Shown one piece after another: positions 44,701-55,709 of a DNA stretch of 64,000 nt (positions within the stretch are counted from its first letter, which is position 1; every line of letters begins with the position of its first letter). A model generated the notes under the pieces. The model ran no database searches. It was not told the DNA's origin and saw nothing but the letters and a program-made list of their open reading frames with translations. This DNA is from Polychytrium aggregatum. Lineage: Eukaryota > Chytridiomycota > Chytridiomycetes > Polychytriales. The DNA lies in the NCBI RefSeq assembly GCF_025602895.1, contig NW_026516332.1, forward strand, positions 51,645-115,644. Direction: 5' to 3'. Both the position numbers and the translations under genes were made by a program.

Positions 44701-47205
44701 GCTATAGTACTGAAGGAAGAAAGCGCATTCGCAATGGCGCCGTGTGAGGATCACGTTGGAGCGAGCACAAACATTCTTGTTCCTGCCTCTTGATCCATTC
44801 GGACCCTTGTCATGAAGATACTCTGCCAACGGCCCTGCTGAGCCCGGGTTTGCGAGTCATGGCGCGCAAGTAGATATGTTGCTGTAGGCCATTGTTGCCG
44901 CTGCACGATCGACGGGCTGGCATGTGGTTACCTGCACGTCCCAAGCATGAAGCTGGCCATCGAACGCCTGTCCAAGGGCTGACTTTTCCTTCTGTACCCA
45001 GGTGAGATTGAGGGTTGCGAGGAATAGCGTGAGTGCCAGCGCTCCAGTATGGGCGATATGTACCAGAAATCGATGCAAAGTACTTTGGGATAATCGTGAC
45101 CACGCTCAGTGGTGGCTCGATGAGCTTACCTGCTTCAGTTCGATCAGGGTCTGGAGCTCGCGCCGGGCAATGGGTGTGACACCTTCCCGCAGCTTGTTGA
45201 GGAACTGTGGCCAAAGGACAGAGTCAAGTATGTTCGCGATGAGCCAAGCGGCGAGACTCGATACCAGTGAGGCCAGCATCGGATTCAATGAGCCCGATCA
45301 TGGCTCTAGAAACAAGCACAACTTTGGCAAGGCAGCCGCTCCATCGAACAGCAGTCTCGTACCGTCAGAACTTGCTCGGGGGTCTTTGCCATTTTGGGCT
45401 GGAGCTGGAACTCGGCGTGGCTGCTGCATCCCATAAGCTGGCGTATGTTCACAGACGGCATTAGCGATTAGTTCCAGACACTGATTGACTGCAAATATCA
45501 AATCTCCAGGAAAGTAGCCATCGCCAACCACAACCACAACCACAACCACAACCACAACCACAACCACAACCACAACCACAACCACAACCACAACCACAAC
45601 CACAACCACAACCACAACCACAACCACAACCACAACCACGTCGTGTTCATTCGCAAGTCGCTCCCGACTTACCGTGGCGCACTGGCTCCGAAGTTGGATC
45701 ACCTGTTGTGGTTCTGGTCAGTTCGTTCCATATCACACTTGAGCACACGACGAAGCGGAGCCACCACGCACCTCCTGCATGATGTCAATGTTTGGGGCGC
45801 ATCTTGTCGAGTTGGCAATGTAGAGTCTCTTTCTCGTCTCGTCCCTCTTTGCAAGCTTCATGACTGGATATGGGCAGGTTGCGGCGGATCCAGAATGACA
45901 CATGGTGCATTTGGAGATGGCCAAGGAGCAGGTGAGAAGGGCCTCCCCAGCGCGGACGACCAGGGCTGAGAGAATAGCGAGATCGGTGTGGTGGATGCGA
46001 GAAACATGCATGATACCGAGCAGAGGATGGCAAGCCCTGTCTGGCATGGTCGCATTTTGATCAGAGATAAGAGGTGATGCTGACCTGGAATAATATCCGG
46101 GTACTTCATCGTCACGATGTACTTGTCGATGCCATCCTCCGTCGCCTTTTCCAGGCCCTGCAGAAACGCCTGTCGGTGCCGGTGTTGGTTGACGGTCCAG
46201 TTGTGGGTGTCGTTGTCAGTGCGAGCGAGAAAGCAAGCAGCTCCAATACCATGCAAACACCAATATGCATCCGATTCACCATCTTGATAACAATAAACCC
46301 CACGTCCAACGCACCTCCGGAAGACCTTCCAGCTCATCACGGGTCAGCTTGACGACAGTGCGGTCATCGGCGAGATTCTTTGAGAATTCGAGGCACAGCT
46401 CCGAGATCCTCATCCGAAGCTTGCGGAGCCGGTCCTGGCGGTCCTGGCTCAGACCGAGGCCATTGCGCTCATAGTCCTGTAGTGTCTTCTCGACCAGGCG
46501 GGAGTCCTCGTCTCCGTCTGGATGTGTCTGGGCCGAGACGGGTGTCGAGAGCAGCGAGCGGTACACATCCGATCGCATCGAGATCTCGATCTGGGCCGAC
46601 TGAATCTGCTGGGACACTGCAGTACTTGTCGCACGGACCTGGGTGGGAGATGGGACGGATCGCATTCGGATCTGAGCATTCATTCGTTCCCCATAGCTGC
46701 CAGCCAGATTGCATCTGTGTCGGCATACCTCGGGCTCAGTCGAGATGTGCTTGAGAAACTGGACAACCGAAAGCTCGCCAGTGATGTCGTTATCGCACTG
46801 GGCGAGCTGGCCAAAGGACGAGGAAAAGCTCCTCTGGGCCAGATCCAAGCCGGCGACGGCATCATGGGCTGTATCAAAAGGCAAGAGAAACCCCGTCGTC
46901 AGAGTGAGCAACGAGAAACGGACCGACGGACTCGGCCCAGGCAAGATCGATATGGGTTCTATTTGGAGCTACTTGCTCTTCTTTTGCAAATCGAGCGCGG
47001 ATGAGGCAGCGGACTCGATTTCGGCCGGCGTGAGGTTGAACCGCAGTCGCTTGTCGATAAGGGACAGCGTGCTGCTATCCTGGGAGGCAAAGGATCGGCG
47101 AGGAGACCATGGCTGGTGTTGGGCTTGGAGCGGGAGCGAGCGGGACCAGCGAATGCTTTGACGGATGCTGGCGGTCCTGGCCTGGAGCGCTGGAACACGG
47201 ATCAT
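41794..47205 (-). CDS. PRD1: M3 metallopeptidase (thimet oligopeptidase/saccharolysin type)
   Basis: Nineteen exons: 46977-47205, 46729-46868, 46315-46638, 46085-46169, 45772-45863, 45673-45702, 45363-45437, 45130-45204, 44932-44991, 44622-44709, 44309-44479, 44042-44129, 43673-43734, 43315-43406, 42860-43052, 42490-42600, 42292-42318, 42020-42134 and 41794-41872, giving 711 residues. The zinc site is HELGH (504-508), split by an intron after HELG, with the third ligand E533 in WDFVETPSQ. Conserved family blocks are present: [47 protein letters not shown] and ILGPGGSK. The first ~45 residues are Arg/Ser-rich with no acids ([20 protein letters not shown]), a likely mitochondrial presequence. 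The enzyme cleaves short peptides, probably mitochondrial or intermembrane-space degradation products. Intron 1 begins with GC instead of GT. Intron 6 holds a long hexamer array. Confidence 0.95.
45524..45640. repeat. Hexamer satellite (ccacaa) in M3 peptidase intron 6
   Basis: About 19 near-perfect copies of ccacaa on the plus strand (gtggtt on the coding strand), filling half of the intron 45438-45672. The neighbouring exon (45673-45702) is only 30 bases long. A poly-valine reading frame across the array is a repeat artefact. Confidence 0.95.
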
Positions 47206-47970
47206 GGCGGCAGGGAAGTGCGAGATATGGCCCGGCTGGAGTCGGATGGACAGGATGTGCGTGGTGCCCTGCGCAGATGGTTTCGGAGAGAACGGGGAAG
47301 AGCGGGAGATGCGGGAGATGCGGGAGATGCGGGAGATTGCGGATCTGCGAGTGGTGTTGTCGCCGATCGCGAGTGGTGGCCGAGACAACACAAGCAACCG
47401 ACACCAAGGACACCACCACGCACCGTACATCATGCGTTATGCCCGGCGTCTTGTCGCTGGAGACGATTGACTCTGAAGACCAGGCTGCTGCTTCGTGTCG
47501 GTGTGGAGCAGCTCACGGTTGAGTCGGAGCAGCGCATCAGCCCCAGCCGAAATGCACATCAGCGACCGCACATTCGCACAAGTGCCAGTTCGGTTGGAGC
47601 GCTGTATTTGGAGATCGAGGAGCATCCAGAGAAAGTGATGCCGTCCGAGTCTCTTTGCCCATAGCAGATGAAGCATCATAGATGGGTTGATCGATTAATT
47701 TTTCGGTCACGAGGCGAAGCGGAGGATGGACTAGCGAAACTCGCACTATCTGTCTGTGGGCGGAGGAGGAAAGGATTCAAGCGAAAGAGAGGATCGAAAT
47801 GAATCATAGAAGCGGCAAGAAAGGGGCTACAGCAGTCGATCCGGGTTTTTATTAGGGGGGGTCGTTCGCTGGGTGTCTACGGGGATCAGACTGGGAGAAG
47901 GTGTGTCGGGGAGGGCAAAGTAGCATTTGGCGCTAGTGGGAGATCCCGAGAAGGACGAGACAGAGAGGCT
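47206..47970. other. Intergenic, M3 peptidase promoter and adenylate kinase 3' flank
   Basis: No gene recognised. It includes four exact copies of the 9-mer gcgggagat at 47302-47337, about 100 bases upstream of the peptidase start codon. The adenylate kinase 3' flank follows with a G-run near 47858. Confidence 0.6.
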
Positions 47971-49375
<1,405 letters not shown>

Positions 49376-49989
49376 GACGACAAGCTTCGGAAGAGCAGGA
49401 AAGATGGAGGGAGTGGGGGGAGGGAAGAGGAGATGGAGGACGAGGACGGACGGATGGATGGAAGGGCGAGGAAAAAAGACAAATGCGCGATTGCGACCAG
49501 AGCGAGACGGGCCAAACTGAGCCGAGGCGAGGCGAGAGCAGATGCCAAGACTCGGCGGGCCACAGTATTCTGTGGTCGGCAGGAGGCGAGAGAGAGCCGG
49601 CGAGAAGCGAGACACGCGCAGCGAGAAGCCCAAATGAAACCGAATCCAATCGGGGGCGGCGCCTTTGTCGGGCCGGATCGATCCCGCGAACAAAGACGCG
49701 CGCGCTGAGTGGTCGGCTCGCGCCGCGATAAGCCGCCTGGCTGGATCCGTCGGCTGGATTGGCTGGCTGGCTCGGTCGGCTGGATCCAGCGGCGATATGC
49801 ATCACGTGTGACTCACCTGGCGCCATGCTGCCACGGAACACACTGCCACACGCCCGTGCGCGCACCAAGGTGGCACAGCTCCCAATGCGGCAGCATGGAC
49901 GCGTCTCTTCTGCTGGCGGCGCCCTTGTGCTGTGGCCTTGTCGATTATTCGGTGCGCTTTGGTGTGCGATGATGTCATTCAATGCTCCT

Positions 49990-50048
49990 CGATGTTGTTG
50001 GGTGTTGTTCGATGTTGTTGGGTTGTTGTTCGATGTTGTTGGGTTGTT
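49990..50048. repeat. Repeat of gatgttgttgggttgtt
   Basis: Three imperfect copies of a 17-20-base unit about 340 bases before the channel start codon. On the minus strand it reads as CAACA-rich sequence. Confidence 0.85.
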
Positions 50049-50100
50049 AAGAGTCTACGGGCCAACTTCCCCTCCAGTATCGGCTGATCGCACTCTTCTC

Positions 50101-50152
50101 TCGCATCTCCCCTCGCATCTCCCCTCGCATCTCCCCTCGCATCTCCCCTCGC
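50101..50152. repeat. 12-base repeat (tcgcatctcccc)
   Basis: Four exact copies plus a partial one, about 230 bases upstream of the channel start codon, in pyrimidine-rich sequence. Confidence 0.92.
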
Positions 50153-50382
50153 GCATCTGCGCTGCTTCGGCCGCCCATCCACAGCACCGCCGCCTTGCGC
50201 CGATAATACGGTCTTTTCGGATTCCAAGCCCATCGCGTTTTCCGGTGTCCCTCCTCGTGCACAACCTCCACCCGGAAGAAAAGGCCGCAACCAGCCCGTC
50301 CGCTGCCCTGGCCTCCTCTCTCGCCATCCGCGCTTTGCCTGCTCCGTCGCCAGCGCTGCTGTCGAGCCCGTCGGAGAGCATA

Positions 50383-53300
50383 ATGTCGCATCCACACCAG
50401 CCGCTCAACCGCCAGGGCGCAAATGAGCAGACGGTCCACAGTATCGGTATGTTCCTCACATGTCCGGCAGCTTGCAGCGTTGGTTGGCTGAGATCTTTGC
50501 TCATTGCTTGCTCATCGTCCGTGCTTGCTCCTGCCGCTGCCAGCCTTCCTGCAGCCCCAACTCTATGCCGAGAGCCCCCTCTGGTTCGCCGTCCGCTCGG
50601 GCAACCTTACGAAACTCAAGGAGGCCATCCGTCGCCAAAGGATCACCACCGAGTATCTACTGACCGAAGGCGGTCGTGGTCCCGAGGGCGAAACCCTTCT
50701 TCATGCCGCCGTCCTGTTTCTGCCAACCGACGAGAGCCTGGAGGCCGACAGCCCCTTCCCCGACCCTGTGGAGGGCCAGCCTAACCAGCGCTCCGTCGCA
50801 AAGTATCTGATCGATACCTTTGGCCCCGACCTGGTCAACGCCGTCTATGCCCACGACCGATATCGCGACGAGACCGCCCTGCACCTCGCTGTGGTCAAGG
50901 GCGACCTCCAAATGGCTGCCTATCTCATCCGCAACGGCGCCAAGGTCAACTGCAGTTCCGTCTCGGGCTACAGCTTCCTTCCCGACGAAGTCATCGGCGA
51001 CAGCCGCAAGGGCGCCGCGCCAGGCTATATGTATTATGGGTGAGTCTGCCTGCCGCTGTGGACTCGACGTCGATGCACAGCCCGGCTGTCGGACTGAACG
51101 CTGACTCATGTGTATCGCCGCTGACTCATATCCATCGACGACCACGACCTCGGCTATGACACACAAGACCCTCGGTGCTGTAAGTAGTCTCCATGGGGCT
51201 CGATGGGCTGTTCCACTCATGCAAGATCCAGGCTGTATGTCTGCGATCTATGGCAGGATGTGAGCCAGGCTGCCCGGACGTCCAGGAATGTCTCCTCTAA
51301 TCACGCCGGTGCCGACAGGTCTTTCGCTGCTGTCGCAGGACGCACCAAGGTCGTCAAGTACCTCCTGAGCCTCGAAGGAAACAGCAAGCCCGATGTTCTT
51401 GCCGTCGATGACCAGGGCAGTAAGTAGATGACAGCTCCGCACGGCCATCAGCAGTCACGAATGTCGACGACCAACCGCTAGCCCGCTCACTCACCCCGCT
51501 CACTCACCCCGCTGACTCGCCCGACTGTTCATTCACTCACTTGACAGACACCGTTCTCCATGTAAGTGCCGTGAGCTCGGACCAGAGAACACAGCCTCGC
51601 ACTCGAGTTGGCTTGTACCGACTCACTCGGGTTACTGACCCATTTCTTCGCGTGTATAGGTGTTGGCCTACTGGGGTCTGTTCTCGGACAGCCAGGACGG
51701 CTCCGCCGAGTCGTGCTGGGATGTCATCTTCAACTATTGCACGGACAACCTCGAGCCTGCAATCCACCCCTCCCGGCACAAGAACAACAATGGCCACACC
51801 CCTTTCCTCACCGGTGTCGTGCGCAAGCACATCAACGCTCTCGAGTCCATCAAGGTTCCTCTTTGGGAGGTGCGTTACTTTCAAGCGATCTCTCCTTTGG
51901 CGGGACATTCTGCCCCTTGAGTGGACTCCCGCTGGGCGCCCTCCCTTTCGTCGCTCGTTTCGCGGCGCATTCCCTGCTTCCCTTGATCGTGTACATCCAC
52001 CTTTTCGCATGGCATATGCCACAAGTCCGACACGGGCATACCTGCGCTTCGCTAAATCGCGACTCTGGCACCGCCCCAACTCAGTTCGGCATGGTCAGCT
52101 CGTACATGTATCCGATCGACGAAATCGATACCTGGAGAGACCCGTCCGACGTTGATCAGGATACCTCTTCGGCGCTGGAGATCGCTATCGCCAACGCGGA
52201 CTCTGATATGCTGATGCATCCCATGATGAACCTCGTGTTGAGAATCAAGTGGGAGAAGTATGCCAAGAAAATCTTTGTCAAGGATTTGGCTCTCCACATC
52301 TTTGTGGCCATCTGCATCACCGTCTCGATTGCTCTCCTGCCCCCGAACCACGGCGACTGGAACACCTACAGCACCGGCGACGCTAAGAGCATTGTTCGCG
52401 CCTGCTTTGAGGTCGCCAGTGTCCTTGGCATTCTCTTCATGCTCCTTCGCGAGTCGATCCAAGTCATCCTCGAAGGATACCGAGTAAGTCGCACGCCGGT
52501 CCGTCGCTTGTCGGAATTGCCAGCGGCTCCACGCATGGCGTCGGTCGAGGACGGCATCGGTACTGATTCCTGCCCTACTACCACTACTACCGCCTCGAAT
52601 CACGACTGTGACAGTATTGGACCGGCAGTATGTGGGACCAGGTCGAGGCCTTTTCGATCTGGGCATTCATCCTAATGGGCATCGCCGTGACCGTTGTGCG
52701 TCCCATGACGATCGGGAGTGCCGCCGTCAACACCAAGTTCGACACCATCGGCATCGAGCTCCTGTCGTTCCTGGCCTGGATGTTTACGCTCACATACTTC
52801 AAGGGCTTCCCCCGACTCGGTACCCTGGCGGTTGTCTTCCACCGTTGCGTCTCTGGCGATCTGCTGAACTGGGCGGCCATCTATGTTGTCTTGTTCCTGT
52901 CCTTTGGACAGATCTTTATCCTTCAAACCCGCGACAACAGTGGCAACGCCATCACCGGATGGGGAAGCTACGGCGTCTCGCTCCTCAACATCTTTGGGTA
53001 GGCACACTGAACGCGTCGATGAGATGATGGGGTGGGGGAAATGTGCCTCCACCGTGACCCTAACACTGGGCGAAACTTCTTAGCTACATGTTCGGCCAAG
53101 GCTCTCCCATCAGCGACTTCCAGCAGAGCCAGGACCACGAGTACACCCTCGCGGCGTATTTCATCTATCAAACCGCCTCGGGTACGCTGTAGTGCAATGC
53201 ATCCCGGTCCTATGTCGAGTGCATTTGTAGCTCGGCTGCTTGCCAGATGTATACTTACACGAAATCATCGGTCCGCAAACGACGAACAGCGATCGTGCTT

Positions 53301-53945
53301 CTGAACGTGCTGATTGCCATGTTCAACACGACTTTCTCCAAGATCTATGACGATGCCGAGACTCAGTGGCATCTGCAGTGGGCCAGGTAGGTGCTTCTGC
53401 GGCCGTGAAGCTGGAAGCCCTAGGTTGGCGATGCAAGCCCTTGGCGAGTACTGACGCCTTTGTTGCTGCCACCCAGCATGATCATCCAGCTCGATCGTCG
53501 CCTCCACAACGAGAGCGCCTCGCCCAGTGGTGGTAGTGCCATCATCCACGGCCTCCAGCGTCTGATGGGACCACCCAAAGTCCAGCTCGGAACCAAGATT
53601 CCGCTGACCAGGGCTGATGGATCCTTTGTTGGAAGCCGCCCTGATCGACCGATTCCCCCCGAGAGCGTGCGTGCCTATGCCCACTACTTTATTGTCCGTG
53701 CACGTCTGGCGACCGACAACGAGGGCAAATATGTGCAGACGCCAACGCCCATCAAGGTCATCACGGGCCGTGAGGAATACCGTGTTCCCGAGACCCGCAT
53801 GAAGATCTGGAGCTCGTGGTCCGTCGTCACTTCCAAGAACACCCTCGCCGCGCTCACCCGGACGCTCTCGACCCGCCCCACCCGCGCCAACACAGCCAGC
53901 CCCACGCCAGGCAGCAGCAGCAAACACGACGAGCAGCAGCCTTGA
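50383..53945 (+). CDS. Ankyrin-repeat TRPV-like cation channel
   Basis: Eleven exons: 50383-50446, 50544-51039, 51168-51179, 51319-51419, 51548-51561, 51660-51869, 52085-52483, 52615-52997, 53084-53181, 53290-53386 and 53477-53945, giving 780 residues. Residues ~25-300 are ankyrin repeats (for example SPLWFAVRSGNLTKL, GETLLHAAV, DETALHLAVVKGDLQMAAYL and GNTVLHVLAYW). Six hydrophobic segments follow: S1 ~366-386 (LALHIFVAICITVSIALL), S2, S3, S4, S5 (IYVVLFLSFGQIFIL), a pore stretch (VSLLNIFGYMFGQGSP) and S6 (AIVLLNVLIAMFNTTF). Directly after S6, AETQWHLQWASMIIQLDRRL resembles the TRPV TRP-box helix. Family knowledge: these are calcium-permeable sensory channels. Exons 3 (12 bases) and 5 (14 bases) are microexons needed to keep the ankyrin frame. 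Fungal TRPs I know of (Yvc1 type) lack this ankyrin/TRPV layout. Confidence 0.9.
51482..51521. repeat. Repeat (cccgctcactcac) in channel intron 4
   Basis: Three imperfect copies of a 13-14-base unit inside the intron 51420-51547, just before microexon 5. Confidence 0.8.
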
Positions 53946-54926
53946 GGCTTTTGACAGGGCCTAGACCGCACCGCTCGTATATCCATGACAGAGATTCGGC
54001 TGTCCGCTGTGTCGCCCAGTCGATATCAAAGGTCACTGCTGTTTGTCCCAGCCGCAGGGTGTTGCTTCTCTGCGGCCTGTGCTGTTGGCTCAACCTTGAA
54101 GATCGTGGTGACCGCGAGCATGTCGAAATGGTCCTATGGCGCTGGCACATTGACACCAGCTGTTGAATACATCGTAATGCAGTAAACTGGCAGAGGGAGT
54201 AATCGATGAACTCAAAGGTCTCCAAGGGAAGACCCGTGGCAGGATCGACCGTGGTGGCATCGGCCCTGTGGTGAATGGGCAGAGTCGTGGATACTGGCAT
54301 TGAGGTGGGCAAAGTTGCGGACGAGGTCGTTCGTGAGGACGCTGGTGTCCTGGCAGAAGATGTGGATCGAGAGGAGGTGGTACTTGTCATTCGTGGTTCA
54401 AAGAGTCCTCTCTCAGTCGCCAGGCTGCACTGCAGTGGACTGGTTTCATCCTCGCATGATCTGACCACATACGCCGGCGTGCCCTGGCGTCCCTGGGTCG
54501 GATCGAGGGTGGACCAGAAAGCTGCAGTATGGCCATTTTCTTTCTTTTGGCGGCTGGAGAGGCGAACCTATGCCCGTTTGGATCCAGGCCATTCGTTGCC
54601 TTTGCCATCCTTTTGTCGGTCCATCGATGCTGATCAGGGCACGCTGCCTGGTGTCGGATCGAGTGTGGTGGTCTTGGTATAGGGGGAAGGCTTGTGGCTT
54701 GCTGCCTGCATTCTCCGGTACCATGTGGCGAGGGATGGTCTGGATCGTGCTGACTCTTTCCACCATCTATGGTTGCAGAACGAGTATCGATTGTGGTGGT
54801 GGAGTAGTCGTTGTTGAGTCATCAGATGTTCTCTCGGTCGATCAACATCAGCGACTGTAATGAGTCAGCACTATTGTATATTGGATTTATTGGATGTCAA
54901 ATACAATATCATTTGGTCAATATCGA
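53946..54926. other. Convergent intergenic region, no gene
   Basis: Between the stop of the TRP-like channel (plus) and the end of the SEL1 fragment (minus). Open frames on the minus strand (about 53854-54468) lack an ATG start and any domain. Bases 54850-54950 are distinctly AT-rich (tattggatttattggatgtc). Confidence 0.55.
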
Positions 54927-55523
54927 TTAATTGGAATCACTTTGCAAGTACACTCTTGGCATCATGGTGTTTGTAATGGGCGTTGGCTGCTTGGCTGCTT
55001 GGCTGCTTGGCTGCTTGGCTGCTTGGCTGCTTGGCTGCTTGGCTGCTTGGCTGCTTGGCTGCTTGGCTGCTTGCATGTTCAGTGTTGGGACTTGGTACTT
55101 TGGGAGTGGGACTTGAGGGGACTCGGGATCAGGACCTCCCCACTTGCCGAGCGTCTTGAGTTTGTTGATGGCACCTTCGAGACCCTGGTCTGCGGATTTG
55201 CGGCACCAGAAAATGGCTGTGTCGATGTTCTGGGGGACACCATAGCCATAATAGTAGCAGTAGCCGAGATAATCTTGTGCGTATCGATTTTCTTGCTCGG
55301 CCGATTTACGAAACCACTCGACTGCCATGGTTTTGTCCTCATCGACTCCGTATCCATTGAAGTAGCACCTTCCAACCATCCACTGCCCGTACGAGTTGCC
55401 TTGGTTGGCGGACTTGCTGAACCAGCTGCCCACAAGGTCTGAGACCAAGCGGGTGAACACATTTTCAAGCAGTTCCCACAAGGGAACAGCAGGATCGAGG
55501 AGGACGGGGTGGTGGAGGGACAA
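54927..55523 (-). pseudogene. Partial tandem copy of the SEL1-repeat gene
   Basis: An open frame of about 198 codons with no ATG near its start. Residues from SWFSKSANQGNSYGQWMVG to LKTLGKWGG align with the last ~100 residues of the intact SEL1 gene just upstream. Shared pieces include GVPQNIDTAI, FRKSAEQ and RKSADQGL. The homology begins abruptly near 55440, inside a repeat. After the homology ends, the frame enters an 8-base satellite that writes QAAKQPSS over and over before stopping. It could be a broken duplicate or an alternative last exon of the neighbouring gene. The first reading is favoured because the intact gene already stops in the usual place after its last repeat. Confidence 0.6.
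54983..55070. repeat. 8-base satellite, 11 copies (ttggctgc)
   Basis: Eleven exact head-to-tail copies. Because 8 is not a multiple of 3, three units (24 bases) are needed per translated period. The minus strand therefore reads as an octapeptide QAAKQPSS, and the plus strand also stays open (LAAWLLGC). Confidence 0.97.
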
Positions 55524-55709
55524 GTGCTGACACTATACTACGCTGTGATGAAAGTGCAGGGTGAGACTGCAGGGGTGGAACTACACTGAGTGTGGGAGTG
55601 GGTGCTGGGGCGGGATGTGCACCAAGTGCGAATGCTCGGAAGGCAGTGCGGGGAGCGGGTACATGAGCAGTGCTACGAATTGGAAGTGGATCCGGCAACA
55701 TCGTCAACG

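Larger units (their letters stand above)
49376..50382. other. Divergent intergenic region
   Basis: Shared upstream region of adenylate kinase (minus) and the TRP-like channel (plus). No gene recognised. It contains ggctggatccgtcggctgg-type repeats (49730-49790) and the two arrays listed separately. Confidence 0.6.

Noticed and set aside
45298-45702. Minus-strand frame containing a long poly-valine run
   Set aside because: It is a translation of the intronic hexamer satellite; the true exons on either side splice it out.
53854-54468. Minus-strand frame of 204 codons after the TRP-like gene
   Set aside because: GTG start, no domain, and it overlaps the end of the channel coding region antisense.
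54894-55442. Plus-strand frame with LAAWLLGC repeats resembling membrane helices
   Set aside because: The repeats come from the 8-base satellite read on the opposite strand, and the rest is antisense to the SEL1 fragment.
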